Counted from the first letter of the stretch, positions 9,818 to 19,688 are shown. The stretch: DNA of 64,000 nucleotides from Colwellia sp. M166 (GCF_024585285.1 NZ_CP040755.1:682001-746000); one strand, 5' to 3'. Numbers and translations are program-made. Notes: a model not told the origin generated them from the sequence alone.

Positions 9818-10088
9818 TAATTAACCTCAAGTCATTAAAAATAGTTTTGCTCAATAAATGAAGTTGTATATTTAATAATGGGGTTATTGGCAGAAAAACC
9901 AACTCAGATAAGGTCTAAAATGGTCTGCTTGAAGCAACAGCTAAATAGTTCAGTCTAAGTAGTATAAAGCCTCACTTAAACAGCATGACTGTCAGCTAAG
10001 TTTAAGAATAGTAAAAGCAGAGACTCTAGCTACTTTTACTATTTTTCTCATATTAAGCTCAATGTTAATGTCAACTATCAGTTAATAA
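9818..10088. other. Intergenic region between MITE A and aroG
   Basis: No gene seen. Near the aroG end there is an 11-bp inverted repeat, AATAGTAAAAG (10007-10017) with CTTTTACTATT (10033-10043). It may serve as the aroG terminator, though it lacks a U-tract on the minus strand. Confidence 0.4.
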
Positions 10089-11150
10089 CTATGACGACTT
10101 CTCTCGACGCTGAACGACTGCCTGAGCCAGTTCAGCTAATAAGGTTTCAGTATCTTGCCAACCAATACAAGCATCTGTGATACTTTGACCATAAGTAGGT
10201 ACTTTACCTTCAACAAGATCTTGACGGCCTTCAACTAAATGACTCTCCACCATAACACCAAAAATATCTTGATTACCATTGGCCATTTGTTGGCAAACAT
10301 CACGACAAACTAGCATTTGGTTTGCAAATTTCTTACTGCTATTAGCATGGCTAAAGTCAATCATGATATTAGTATTTAAGGCTGATTTAGTTAATTGTTC
10401 GGTAACGGTGTTAACACTTTCAGCATCATAATTTGTGGTTTTACCGCCACGTAAAATAATATGACAATCTTCATTACCCGTCGTTTCCACGATAGCAGAA
10501 TGACCGTATTTTGTGACTGAGAGAAAATGATGTGAAGCACTGGCAGCGCCAATAGCATCTATCGCGACTTTAATGGTTCCGTCGGTACCATTTTTAAAAC
10601 CGACAGGACAAGATAAACCTGACGCTAACTCGCGGTGTACTTGGCTTTCTGTGGTGCGTGCGCCAATAGCGCCCCAACACATAAAGTCAGCCATGTACTG
10701 CGGGGTGATCATATCTAAAAACTCACCCGCGGTAGGTAAACCTAGATTATTTAAATCCAGTAATAACTTACGACCGATACGTAAACCGTCGTTAAGTTTG
10801 AAGCTATTATCCATATAAGGGTCGTTAATCAGTCCCTTCCAACCAACAGTGGTTCTTGGCTTTTCAAAATATACACGCATGACAATTTCGAGAGTGCCTT
10901 GATAATTTTCCCGTAATTTAACTAAGCGCTGACCATATTCCAGTGCCGCTTCAGGATCATGTATCGAACAAGGACCAATGACCACCAGTAAGCGGTCATC
11001 TTGGTTATTGAAAATTCTATTGATGGCATTTCTGCCAGCAAACACCGACTTTGTTGCTTGTTCTGATGAAGGAAATCGCTCAAGTAACGCGATAGGAGGT
11101 AAAAGTTCTTTGATTTTATTAATACGAACGTCGTCGGTTTGCTCAACCAT
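10089..11150 (-). CDS. aroG: 3-deoxy-7-phosphoheptulonate (DAHP) synthase, AroG type
   Basis: 353 residues, class I-alpha DAHP synthase, condensing phosphoenolpyruvate and erythrose 4-phosphate in the first step of the shikimate pathway. The blocks LLVVIGPCSIHDP, EIVMRVYFEKPRTTVGWKGL, GARTTESQVHRELASGL and PVGFKNGTDGTIKVAIDAI are as in Escherichia coli AroG. The stretch AGEFLDMITPQY favours AroG (Phe-sensitive type) over AroF. The start is MVEQTDDVRINKIKELLPP. Stands alone on this strand, divergent from adenosine deaminase. I looked for a TyrR box in the 180-bp divergent region and could not identify one. Confidence 0.93.
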   Translation of the reverse strand: MVEQTDDVRINKIKELLPPIALLERFPSSEQATKSVFAGRNAINRIFNNQDDRLLVVIGPCSIHDPEAALEYGQRLVKLRENYQGTLEIVMRVYFEKPRTTVGWKGLINDPYMDNSFKLNDGLRIGRKLLLDLNNLGLPTAGEFLDMITPQYMADFMCWGAIGARTTESQVHRELASGLSCPVGFKNGTDGTIKVAIDAIGAASASHHFLSVTKYGHSAIVETTGNEDCHIILRGGKTTNYDAESVNTVTEQLTKSALNTNIMIDFSHANSSKKFANQMLVCRDVCQQMANGNQDIFGVMVESHLVEGRQDLVEGKVPTYGQSITDACIGWQDTETLLAELAQAVVQRREKSS

Positions 11151-11375
11151 AATTATTTCTCTTTATACTGAAATGCTATTTTATATTTACGTCTAGACAC
11201 CTAGATGATTAGTCCCAGAGATAATTTATCAGTGTTCTCCGGCTAATAGCAACCTAAAATACGAAAAAAGCAGTATAATAAATTTATTCGACAAGCAAGC
11301 AAAGTAACTCAGTTTAGTTCTATAATACTTTTGTCTATTTTTCATCAAACACATTCATATAGGTTACCAATAACT

Positions 11376-12380
11376 ATGACGCATTCTCACCTACCATTAA
11401 TTGATTTACACCGCCATTTAGACGGTAATATTCGCCCGGAAACCATTTGGGCATTAGCACATGAACATAACATTGTTTTACCAGAAACTAATTTTCAAGC
11501 ATTTATCCCTCATGTACAAATTCAAGGCAGTGAAAGCGACTTATTAGCTTTTCTCAGTAAACTTGATTGGGGCGTTGCCGTACTTAAAAATCTAGATGAT
11601 TGTAAGCGTATAGCTTTTGAAAATGTTGAAGATGCCTTTAACGCCGGTATTCATTATGCCGAATTACGCTTTTCGCCTTATTATATGGCCATGAAGAATA
11701 ATCTAGTGGTTGCTGATGTTGTTGCCGCTGTTGTCGATGGTGTAAATGCTGCATGTAAAATATATGATGTTAAAATTAATCTAATTGGTATTTTGAGCCG
11801 AACTTTTGGCGTTGAAAAGTGCCAAGCTGAGTTAGATGCCCTACTGACTCATAAACAACATTTGATTGCTATTGATTTAGCTGGCGATGAATACAACTTT
11901 CCTGGTGAGATGTTTGTCGAACACTTTAAACAAGTTCGACAAGCAGATCTCAATGTTACCGTACATGCCGGTGAAGCTGCTGGTCCTGAAAGTATCTGGC
12001 AGGCAATAAACCACTTACACGCGACACGGATTGGCCATGGCGTTGCTTGTCATCAAGATGAGAAGCTAATGGATTATATGCAAAAGCATGATATTGTGAT
12101 TGAATCTTGTTTAACGTCAAATTTTCAAACCGGCACTATAAAGGACTTATCACAACACCCAATTAAACACTTTTTAGCAAAAGGTTTATTGGTTTGTTTA
12201 AATACTGATGATCCTGGCGTACAAGGGATAGAACTAAAAAATGAATACCTTGTAGCGCGCAATACTCTAGGATTTACCGACAAAGATATACAGCAGTTAC
12301 AAGAAAATGCTTTGAAAGCGGCCTTTTTATCAAACAGTGAAAAAACAGCATTAAAACAGAAAGTATTAAATAACAGCTAG
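11376..12380 (+). CDS. add: Adenosine deaminase
   Basis: 334 residues from the preferred ATG. The frame also opens at a TTG 45 bp upstream, but the family motif LIDLHRHLDGN follows directly after this ATG. Converts adenosine to inosine with zinc. Metal and catalytic motifs are visible: HRHLDG near the N-terminus, VHAGEA, ATRIGHGVA and LNTDDPGV. Followed by a small XapX-domain gene and deoD on the same strand, which suggests a purine-salvage cluster: adenosine to inosine, then phosphorolysis to hypoxanthine. Confidence 0.93.
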   Translation: MTHSHLPLIDLHRHLDGNIRPETIWALAHEHNIVLPETNFQAFIPHVQIQGSESDLLAFLSKLDWGVAVLKNLDDCKRIAFENVEDAFNAGIHYAELRFSPYYMAMKNNLVVADVVAAVVDGVNAACKIYDVKINLIGILSRTFGVEKCQAELDALLTHKQHLIAIDLAGDEYNFPGEMFVEHFKQVRQADLNVTVHAGEAAGPESIWQAINHLHATRIGHGVACHQDEKLMDYMQKHDIVIESCLTSNFQTGTIKDLSQHPIKHFLAKGLLVCLNTDDPGVQGIELKNEYLVARNTLGFTDKDIQQLQENALKAAFLSNSEKTALKQKVLNNS

Positions 12381-12445
12381 TACCCGTTGTTGCTCTTGTT
12401 AATATCAGGTTAAAATATGCGATTGACAATCAACTAGGAGAACAC

Positions 12446-12616
12446 GTGTTTGAAGTTATTATTGCGACAATAACAGGTATCGTTGTCGGTTTAGTATTTT
12501 CATTACTCAAATTGCCTATCCCTGCACCGCCTGTTTTATCAGGTATTGCTGGAATTTTCGGCATTTATATCGGTAGTGTAGGTTATCACTGGATCATCGA
12601 ACGCTTTTTCAGTTAG
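12446..12616 (+). CDS. Small membrane protein, XapX domain
   Basis: 56 residues starting at a GTG preceded by TAGGAG five bases before it. Two hydrophobic segments are visible: residues 3-22 (IIATITGIVVGLVFSLLKLP) and about 30-50 (PVLSGIAGIFGIYIGSVGYHW), joined by a Pro-rich turn PIPAPP. The PIPAPP...GIAGIFGIYIG pattern is that of the XapX family, tiny membrane proteins of unknown function. In enterobacteria one member lies near xanthosine genes. Its place between add and deoD fits a purine-salvage setting, but the role is not known. Confidence 0.8.
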   Translation: MFEVIIATITGIVVGLVFSLLKLPIPAPPVLSGIAGIFGIYIGSVGYHWIIERFFS

Positions 12617-12743
12617 AATTCGACTTTAAATATTTAAAAGACATATCAGTAAAACACCCTTGATAGCGGCTGCATAATATCAAATATCAGCAATGGCTAG
12701 AAACTTACTGTGATTGAAACACCATTAACAAAGGTTAACACTC

Positions 12744-13448
12744 ATGGCAACAGCACACATAGAAGCAAACGACGGCGATTTCGCCAAAACGGTACTTATG
12801 CCAGGCGATCCATTACGCGCAAAATATATTGCCGAAAATTTTCTTGATGACGCAAAGTGTGTCACACGCGTACGTAATATGTTTGGCTATACCGGTACCT
12901 ACAAAGGTAAGCCTGTTTCGGTAATGGGCTCAGGAATGGGCGTCCCCTCTATTTCAATCTACGCAACTGAACTATATAAAGATTATAGCGTAGAAAGTAT
13001 TATTCGTATTGGCTCTTGTGGCGCAGTACGTGATGATATAAAAGTACGTGATATTATTATTGGTATGGCAGCAAGCACAGACTCAAACGTTAACCGCTCA
13101 CGCTTAAATGGTTATGATTTTGCCGCCACCGCTGATTTTGACTTGCTACATAAAGTAGTAAAAACTGCAGAAAAAACCGGCAAAAAAATTCGCGTAGGTA
13201 ATATTTTTACTGCGGATTTATTTTACACACCACAAGCCGAAATGTTTGCCTTAATGGAAAAATACGGCATTCTAGCGGTTGAAATGGAAGCAGCAGGTTT
13301 ATACGGTGTTGCTGCCGAATATGGTAAAAAAGCATTAACGGTACTTACTGTAAGCGATCATATCAAAACCGGAGAGCAAACAACTGCAGATGAACGCGAA
13401 ACAACCTTTAAAGATATGATGGAATTAACTTTGGATAGTTTGTTATAA
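12744..13448 (+). CDS. deoD: Purine nucleoside phosphorylase, DeoD type
   Basis: 234 residues, the usual length for the hexameric DeoD phosphorylase, which splits purine (deoxy)nucleosides with phosphate. Motifs visible: [16 protein letters not shown] (phosphate site), [21 protein letters not shown] (ribose/base site) and [11 protein letters not shown] with the catalytic Asp. The start ATG is 128 bp after the XapX stop. A strong terminator follows the stop. Confidence 0.96.
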   Translation: MATAHIEANDGDFAKTVLMPGDPLRAKYIAENFLDDAKCVTRVRNMFGYTGTYKGKPVSVMGSGMGVPSISIYATELYKDYSVESIIRIGSCGAVRDDIKVRDIIIGMAASTDSNVNRSRLNGYDFAATADFDLLHKVVKTAEKTGKKIRVGNIFTADLFYTPQAEMFALMEKYGILAVEMEAAGLYGVAAEYGKKALTVLTVSDHIKTGEQTTADERETTFKDMMELTLDSLL

Positions 13449-13491
13449 ATCTTTTCCCAGATATTTAAAGTGTGTCAGCTAAAACACCTAA

Positions 13492-13518
13492 AAAGCCAGT
13501 AAATTAACTGGCTTTTTT
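13492..13518 (+). terminator. Rho-independent terminator after deoD
   Basis: Perfect stem AAGCCAGT (13493-13500) and ACTGGCTT (13507-13514) with a 6-nt loop. The 3' arm runs into a six-T tract. Confidence 0.9.
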
Positions 13519-13605
13519 ATAACTAAAATTCATCATATTTGGAAGGATTATAAATTTAAACCTTATGGGGGGTTACAACAAAATCATCCGCCCCCTATGT
13601 GTTAC

Positions 13606-15522
13606 TTAAACATCTTCAACTGGTGAAATGTAGCCTTGATAACCATCAGCTTTTAATGAACTAAAATTCACCAATTGTTCTTTATCTTCTATACCCGTAA
13701 TTATCACTTCAATTTTTAAACCTTTCGCAACATTTAATAATGCCCGACATAATTCTTTGCTTTGATTTAATTTTTCATAGTAAGCAAAGGACTGATCTAA
13801 TTTAATATAATTCGGCTGTAGTTTTTGTAAATATTCCAAAGAGCCAATTTGACGACCACATTGATCAATACCCATTTTGGCACCTGCCGAGCGAACTATT
13901 TCGGCTAATTGATAGCAATGTTCAAACGAACTTATTGCCGCAGACTCTGGAATTTCAAATAAAATTCGTTCTGCATATGCAGAGCGCTTTAAGAAATCAC
14001 CTAGCCAATGAATAAATTCAGGATCTTGGAGACTGTCATGCGTTAAGTTTATCGCTACACCTTCTTTAGCTAATGCAAGAATTTCTTTTTGTTCTATAGT
14101 GTTCAATAAACAGCGATCAAGCTGTGAACCTAAGGATAACAACTCAATAAAAGGCATAAATTCAGACGCTGTAACAATTTGATCATCAATATTTAAACGA
14201 CAATATATTTCACGTTGTAACACCCTTTTGCTGTTCATACTTAAAATGGCTTGCCATTGAAAAAGAAAATGGTTGTTATGAATAGCATCAACAAGTTTAC
14301 TACGCCATTGTTCACGACTATATTTTTGTGGTTGATCGGCATCAATCCAATGACTTATTTTATGTTCTCGCTGTGCTTGTTGTAAGGCGTTATCTGACTG
14401 TGATAATAAATCAGAACTGTTCATGTTGTCGATTCGCTGACTCACCCCCAAAGCAAAACCAGTATTTGCTGGGCAACCGGCTTTTATAAGTTCCTGATTA
14501 ACTATTCTAATTAATGATTGTAAATAAAGGCCAATTTTATGATGTTCTGCTTTAGTGATCAAAAAGGCAAATTCAGCGTTGGAAATACGCGCGATAATAC
14601 TTTCAGCAATCTCAGGTAATTCTGCGGTCATTCTATTAGATAACACTCGGATGATCTCATCACGACCTTGGTAACCATATTTGCTGTGAATGTCATCAAG
14701 CCAGTCAAATTTCGCTAAAATAAGGCCACCAAAACCTGGTTCATTTAACCAGTTATTAATTTGCCCAGATAAGTATTGACGGTTAGGTAAAGTAGAAACT
14801 TGATCAATAAATTTATCTTCTTTTAATTCATGTACTTCTTCATCTAACCTAGTAAATATCTGTTTTAGTTGTCTTGACATCGAGTTTATAGCACCGACAA
14901 CATCTCTTAATTCCGTGGTTTTTGGCAGCTCAATATCATGTCCAAATTTACGTTGTGCTATTTCTTTCGCTTGCAGCGCAACTTTATGTAAAGGTTTTAA
15001 GATACGGTTTAATCGAATTCTAAGAATAATAATTGAGCTGATAAAAAGTAATGATAATACCATTATCGTATCATTCATCACTCGCCATAATTCTCGATAG
15101 CCGAGTGCAGGGTGTCCTGCAACTTCCAATGTTGCCAGTTGCATCCAACCAGAGGTGATTAAACTTTGCCTAGATTGCTCTTCGAATAAATCTAGATTAA
15201 TAAACCATTGAGGCACTCCTTGAATAACGACAGGATTTTCCCAAATTTGTTCTTTACCATCAACCAACCATTTCAGAGTAACTTTGCGATAAAATCCACC
15301 TTCAAAAATAACATTAACTAAGGTTTCAGCGGTAGCCATATCACCAGTTTCTATATGTGGTTTCAGCATTAATCCTAACGATGTCATTGTGTTATTTAAA
15401 TCAGATGCCATTTGCTGATTCATAAAATCACGGGTTTGTGCAAATTGAAAATAAACTAAACTCGACATTACTAATAAAAAAAGTCCAAATAGTAATGAGT
15501 TTATTTCTCTAGAGAGGGTCAT
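13606..15522 (-). CDS. lapD: LapD-like c-di-GMP receptor controlling adhesin release
   Basis: 638 residues. Transmembrane helix (about 8-28), periplasmic LapD-type domain (30-150), second helix (152-170), HAMP (170-225), then GGDEF-like (235-395) and EAL-like (400-635) domains. Both enzyme domains look dead: RISNAEF at 312-318 replaces RxGGDEF, and REIYCR at 437-442 replaces the EAL signature, while GIDQCGRQIGSLEYLQKLQP is kept in degenerate form. In Pseudomonas, LapD binds c-di-GMP through its EAL domain and sequesters the protease LapG in the periplasm. The gene follows lapG by 4 bp and ends the lap operon. Adjacent lapG and the adhesin make the assignment strong. Confidence 0.9.
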   Translation of the reverse strand: MTLSREINSLLFGLFLLVMSSLVYFQFAQTRDFMNQQMASDLNNTMTSLGLMLKPHIETGDMATAETLVNVIFEGGFYRKVTLKWLVDGKEQIWENPVVIQGVPQWFINLDLFEEQSRQSLITSGWMQLATLEVAGHPALGYRELWRVMNDTIMVLSLLFISSIIILRIRLNRILKPLHKVALQAKEIAQRKFGHDIELPKTTELRDVVGAINSMSRQLKQIFTRLDEEVHELKEDKFIDQVSTLPNRQYLSGQINNWLNEPGFGGLILAKFDWLDDIHSKYGYQGRDEIIRVLSNRMTAELPEIAESIIARISNAEFAFLITKAEHHKIGLYLQSLIRIVNQELIKAGCPANTGFALGVSQRIDNMNSSDLLSQSDNALQQAQREHKISHWIDADQPQKYSREQWRSKLVDAIHNNHFLFQWQAILSMNSKRVLQREIYCRLNIDDQIVTASEFMPFIELLSLGSQLDRCLLNTIEQKEILALAKEGVAINLTHDSLQDPEFIHWLGDFLKRSAYAERILFEIPESAAISSFEHCYQLAEIVRSAGAKMGIDQCGRQIGSLEYLQKLQPNYIKLDQSFAYYEKLNQSKELCRALLNVAKGLKIEVIITGIEDKEQLVNFSSLKADGYQGYISPVEDV

Positions 15523-15526
15523 ATTC

Positions 15527-16237
15527 TTAAAACTCCATTTTTAGCTTAGGTTGTTTCAGTTTGGCAGTCGACAAACGCTGTCTTAAGTCTTGCCAAAGCT
15601 TAAGTCGTGAAGATTTTCCGCTAAGGATCCCACGACCTTTTTCTTTATTTAACCAAAGCTGACTTGCATTAAAACTATAGATAGGGATCAAATCGTTACG
15701 CTCACTTGCTGGTTTAATATTACCATCGAGATTGTCTAAAATTAATGGCATAGCACTAGGCGTTTCGTAGTACGCTAGCACCATATGGTATTGATTAAGT
15801 TGTACCGCTTTGACCATAGTGATCCTCATTTTTTCATCTGGTATACCAAGTTCTAATAAGGTGAAGTACTTGGCAATAGAGTAATCTTCACAATCTCCGC
15901 CATTGACACCAATAAACTCAATAGGCGTTGCCCAATAATTACTCACGCCCCAGAGTTTGCTATCTTCAATAAACCTAAACATATTAAAGAATTGATTTAC
16001 TTTAGTTAAATTTTCTTGCGTGGATTTATCAGTATTTTTTCGCATTAACTTAAACCAAGCTTGCCCTCTTTTACCTGCTCTCTTACCGTAGTTTTCTTCT
16101 AATGATGCGACGATTTTGTTTTCATCGAGGGCTGGCGTTGCTTGAGCAAAAATATCCGACGAGCACAACAATGTTATCAGAAGTATCTGGCCGGGTAATC
16201 TCCACCTGAAGGTAGCTTTTGCTTTTATATTACTCAT
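15527..16237 (-). CDS. lapG: LapG-like periplasmic cysteine protease (bacterial transglutaminase-like)
   Basis: 236 residues with a signal peptide (about 1-31, cut near FAQA). The catalytic triad is visible as Cys116 in NGGDCEDYS, His151 in LNQYHMVLAYY and Asp168 in LILDNLDG. The spacing of 35 and 17 residues fits the family. LapG cleaves the N-terminal retention module of LapA-type adhesins at a di-alanine site, and the adhesin encoded at the head of this operon has such a site. Next gene is lapD, its inhibitor. Calcium dependence is known in the family but was not checked here. Confidence 0.92.
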   Translation of the reverse strand: MSNIKAKATFRWRLPGQILLITLLCSSDIFAQATPALDENKIVASLEENYGKRAGKRGQAWFKLMRKNTDKSTQENLTKVNQFFNMFRFIEDSKLWGVSNYWATPIEFIGVNGGDCEDYSIAKYFTLLELGIPDEKMRITMVKAVQLNQYHMVLAYYETPSAMPLILDNLDGNIKPASERNDLIPIYSFNASQLWLNKEKGRGILSGKSSRLKLWQDLRQRLSTAKLKQPKLKMEF

Positions 16238-16243
16238 TAAAGG

Positions 16244-16882
16244 TTAATTGACTTCATCTACCGTATAAATAGTCCATTTAAGTTCATCAACATTTTGCGT
16301 ATACAGTAAATCAGCTATGATGCGACGATTTTCAGCATGGGCGTATTCACTGTTTTCTGTTTCTTTCAAACGCTCAGAACCATAACCAATTGAAGAAATA
16401 CGATTTTTATCAATATTAAAGTCATTTATCAAAACATAAGCAACGGCTTTCGCACGCTCATCAGACAAAGCTTTATTGAACAAGGCACTGCCTACTTTAC
16501 TACTATGCCCTTCAATTAACACATGTACTTCTTGATGTTCGTCTAGGATTTTAGCTAATTTTTCTATCTCTGCATAAGCAGAACTTGGGATCACCGCAGA
16601 ATTGTTAGCAAACTTAATGTCGACTTCAAAAGCGGTAATTTTAGTGCTTTTTATACCACAACCATAATTATCAATGCTTGCACCAAAGATGGTTTCAGCA
16701 CATTTATCACGCACTTTAATAACACCATCACTATCATAATCATGTAAGTTATGTAATTGCTCAACAGGTGCATTTAATGTCACGATATGAGTATCAGCAC
16801 AACCAATAATAAACATTGCACTGAACAGAATAGGTAAATATTTTGACCTCGGTATAAAGTGGATCAATGGTAAATTAGTCAT
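16244..16882 (-). CDS. OmpA-family lipoprotein in the lap operon
   Basis: 212 residues from the ATG at 16882, chosen because AAGGAG sits six bases before it. Two ATG codons further upstream lack such a site. The start overlaps the channel gene stop by 8 bp. A lipobox (FIIGCA) lies near residue 28. The short Asp-rich stretch YDSDGVIKVRDKC is thrombospondin type 3-like. The C-terminal OmpA domain (about 95-200) has the peptidoglycan-binding pattern VLIEGHSSKVGSALFN...RISSIGYGSERL. It probably anchors the outer membrane or the secretion channel to the cell wall. Such a gene is seen next to some type I adhesin systems; its exact role is not known. Confidence 0.85.
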   Translation of the reverse strand: MTNLPLIHFIPRSKYLPILFSAMFIIGCADTHIVTLNAPVEQLHNLHDYDSDGVIKVRDKCAETIFGASIDNYGCGIKSTKITAFEVDIKFANNSAVIPSSAYAEIEKLAKILDEHQEVHVLIEGHSSKVGSALFNKALSDERAKAVAYVLINDFNIDKNRISSIGYGSERLKETENSEYAHAENRRIIADLLYTQNVDELKWTIYTVDEVN

Positions 16883-18272
16883 GATATGCTCCTTGCCCAT
16901 ATTCATGTTCGCCTTTCCAAGCTGATGAACGTGTTACTCTTAAGGAATCAAGTAACTGCCCGGTAGCATTTAATAAACGATACCTTGCACTTAATTCGTT
17001 AAAACTGGCATCTAAATAATCTTTACGTGCTTGAAACAGTTCGTTTTCTGTATCAAGCAAGTCGAGTAGATTTCGTTGACCAATGTTAAACTGCTGTTTA
17101 TAGGCTACCTGGGTATCTTTTGCTGTAATAACATGTTGTTTAATATATTTTTTTTGTAATGCTAACATTTCAAAAGCATTCCATGCTAAACCGAAGCTTT
17201 CGGTGACTTGACGATGAGCGCTATAATTAATTTCTTGTGCTTCTGATACTTTATAAGCTGCACTACGTTCATTAGCGATATCTTTACCGCCAGAGTAGAA
17301 GTTGTATCTTAATCGCACCATCGCGGTGACATCATTTCTATGACCTCCAACATCAGCTCCAAGTCGATTAATACCACTTTCACCGGCAATATCATTATCA
17401 GAATTAGCGGCTAACTCTAGTGATAATTTTGGAAAATAATTAGATTGTACTGCATTTTTAAATGAGCGTGCGGCCTTAATATCTTGTTGTGCTGATTTGA
17501 TCACAGGATGAGACTTAATCGCGACATTTAAGCCCGTTGTTTTATCTTTTGGTAACATGTCGGCATCTGGTACTGGTAGTACAAGATTGTCTGGTTGTAC
17601 GTTGGTTAAACGGATAAATTGCGTTCTGGCATCAAGATGATTATTACGAGCGGATATCATATTTGATTGTGCTCGTGCTAAACGCCCTGTTACTTGAGAT
17701 AAATCGGCAATATTTCCTAAGCCTGAGTCAGTGCGTTCTTTTATTTGTTCATAAATTTCTTGATGCGATGCGATGTTATTTTCTGATAGCTTAATCAACT
17801 GGTTTGTTTTGAGATAGTTCAAATAGGCTTTACTTACTTGTAACGCAAGATCTTCAGCATTAGCAACTAATGTCCATTGCTCTGCACTTGCTTCGAATAG
17901 AGTTCGGTTTACCTCACTGCTGGTATACATACCGTCAAACAATATTTGTTTTATACTGATACCAAATTCACCACGGGCTAATTCTGTTTTTCCATCACCA
18001 TAGGTTCTTCTATTCGCGGGGGTATCTGTATACTCATATCCATAGCCTGCGGTTAGATCAATAGTCGGTAAATAACCTGCAGAGGCTCGATTAACATCTT
18101 CTTCCTTTGCTTTAAAACGAGCAAAAGATTGGCGAATGTCAGGATGGCTATCAAGGGCACTGGCAACGGCTTGTTCTAAACTCTGCGCATTGAGGTTAAC
18201 AGAGTACAATGAGGATAAAGCTAATACACTCAGCATTGTTTTTTTGTTTAAAATAAACATAAGGCTATTCAT
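16875..18272 (-). CDS. TolC-family outer-membrane channel of the adhesin type I secretion system
   Basis: 465 residues with a signal peptide ending near NLNAQS (about residue 29). It shows the two outer-membrane-efflux repeats with long helices: SLEQAVASALDSHPDIRQ at the N-terminus and NIGQRNLLDLLDTENELFQA near the C-terminus, the latter typical of the LapE/AggA/TolC type-I-secretion subgroup. Position after the HlyD and ABC genes makes it the channel for the giant adhesin. The 42-bp gap to the HlyD stop and the overlap with the next gene support a single transcript. Confidence 0.92.
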   Translation of the reverse strand: MNSLMFILNKKTMLSVLALSSLYSVNLNAQSLEQAVASALDSHPDIRQSFARFKAKEEDVNRASAGYLPTIDLTAGYGYEYTDTPANRRTYGDGKTELARGEFGISIKQILFDGMYTSSEVNRTLFEASAEQWTLVANAEDLALQVSKAYLNYLKTNQLIKLSENNIASHQEIYEQIKERTDSGLGNIADLSQVTGRLARAQSNMISARNNHLDARTQFIRLTNVQPDNLVLPVPDADMLPKDKTTGLNVAIKSHPVIKSAQQDIKAARSFKNAVQSNYFPKLSLELAANSDNDIAGESGINRLGADVGGHRNDVTAMVRLRYNFYSGGKDIANERSAAYKVSEAQEINYSAHRQVTESFGLAWNAFEMLALQKKYIKQHVITAKDTQVAYKQQFNIGQRNLLDLLDTENELFQARKDYLDASFNELSARYRLLNATGQLLDSLRVTRSSAWKGEHEYGQGAYHD

Positions 18273-18314
18273 AAATATTCCATACTTGTCTTATTATTAA
18301 TTATTAATTAAGCG

Positions 18315-19688
18315 CTATCGCTCCCTTAATGCTGCTTCATTGGCCCGTAATATAGGATTTAAGATATACTCCAAAATGGTTCGTTCACCTGTGATAACAT
18401 CAACCTGTGTTAACATGCCAGGAATAATGGGCATTTCGTCCCCTTGCTTATTTTTAATGCTCGATGCTTGTGTACGAACCCTTATCAGATAAAAACTGTT
18501 ACCGTCTTCATCGAGCGTAGTATCTGCGCTTATATGTTCTACTTTACCCGTTAAGCCACCATAACGGGCAAAATCATAAGCTGTAATTTTAACAACCGCA
18601 GGTAGACCTGGGTAAATAAAACCAATATCACGCGGTTTTATTTTTGCTTCAATCATCAGTTTGTCTTCTGTCGGAACAATTTCAGCTATTGTTTCACCAG
18701 GTTTTATAACCCCGCCTAAGGTATTTATTTTTATTGTTTTAATTGTTCCTACAACAGGGGATAATATGAGAGCTTTAGTAACCTTATCTTGTGCACCGAC
18801 TTGTGACTCATTAATTCGCGATAATTTGTTCTGTAATTCATTCAGCTCAGCTCTGGTTTCCGCTCTGTAAACCAGTACGGTTTCTCGTCGATTTAATATC
18901 GACTCTTGTAAAGCTGATTTTAACTTAGGAGATAGCAATCGAACAGCACTTAACTCGCCTTTAAGATCATTTACACTCCGTTCTAATTTATAAAGTTCAA
19001 TCTTGGAAACTATATTTTTTTCGGCTAACGGTTTAGTCAAATCAAGTTCTTTATTGGCTATTTTATAACTAATTTGTAGTGTGCTAATTTTTGAATTTAG
19101 TTCTGCAACTTCTTGCTCTCTTTGCTGGATTTTTTGCTCTTGAATAGCGAGTTGATTAATTAAATTATCAAGCCTTTCCGAGTACTCTTCTTTTTGTCTT
19201 GCCACCATCAATTGCGCATTCTGCTCTAAGTCTTTCGGATAAACTGGAATGTTTTTATTAATTTCTATTTGTCGCTGCCATTGGGTATTATTACCAATTA
19301 AAATACTCGATAGTTCAGCTCTAAGACGAATAACATTAGCTCTTAAGCTATCGACTTCTTGCTTTTGCTCAGCAAAGTCTGATCGAAAACGCGTGTCATC
19401 GATACTGGCTATTGGCTGGTTTTTCTTAACCTGCATACCTTCTTGTACAAAAAGTTTTTGTAATACACCGCCATCTAGACTTTGAATAATTTGCACTTGT
19501 GTTGAAGGGATAACTTTGCCTGTACCTGAAGTGACTTGCTGTAATGCTGAAAAGTATGCCCAAATCAAAAAACTACAAATTAAAGTGGCCATTGCCCAAA
19601 TTGTTAAGCGATGTAAACTTGGCACCTCAGTTAACATCGCGCCATAAACATCATCAGCCATTTCTAAATCTTGTTGACTAACTTTCAT
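18315..19688 (-). CDS. HlyD-family membrane fusion protein of the adhesin exporter (LapC-like)
   Basis: 457 residues. Single transmembrane helix (about 29-49) with a short cytoplasmic N-terminus. A lipoyl half-motif (GTGKVIPSTQVQIIQSLDGG) is followed by a long coiled-coil (about 95-290), the second lipoyl half (ILSPVVGTIKTIKINTLGG) and a C-terminal beta-domain ending IPGMLTQVDVITGERTILEY, a hallmark of type I secretion adaptors. The ATG overlaps the ABC gene stop by 4 bp. It connects the inner-membrane ABC exporter to the TolC-like channel. Confidence 0.94.
   Translation of the reverse strand: MKVSQQDLEMADDVYGAMLTEVPSLHRLTIWAMATLICSFLIWAYFSALQQVTSGTGKVIPSTQVQIIQSLDGGVLQKLFVQEGMQVKKNQPIASIDDTRFRSDFAEQKQEVDSLRANVIRLRAELSSILIGNNTQWQRQIEINKNIPVYPKDLEQNAQLMVARQKEEYSERLDNLINQLAIQEQKIQQREQEVAELNSKISTLQISYKIANKELDLTKPLAEKNIVSKIELYKLERSVNDLKGELSAVRLLSPKLKSALQESILNRRETVLVYRAETRAELNELQNKLSRINESQVGAQDKVTKALILSPVVGTIKTIKINTLGGVIKPGETIAEIVPTEDKLMIEAKIKPRDIGFIYPGLPAVVKITAYDFARYGGLTGKVEHISADTTLDEDGNSFYLIRVRTQASSIKNKQGDEMPIIPGMLTQVDVITGERTILEYILNPILRANEAALRER

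Noticed and set aside
13566..13598. G-rich/C-rich inverted repeat between deoD and lapD as a lapD terminator
   Set aside because: Stem has a mismatch and no T-tract follows on the minus strand, so I could not support it.
16875..16906. Longer OmpA-lipoprotein start at 16906
   Set aside because: The ATG at 16882 has AAGGAG at ideal spacing and leaves a normal lipoprotein signal; the longer form adds residues before it without a ribosome site.
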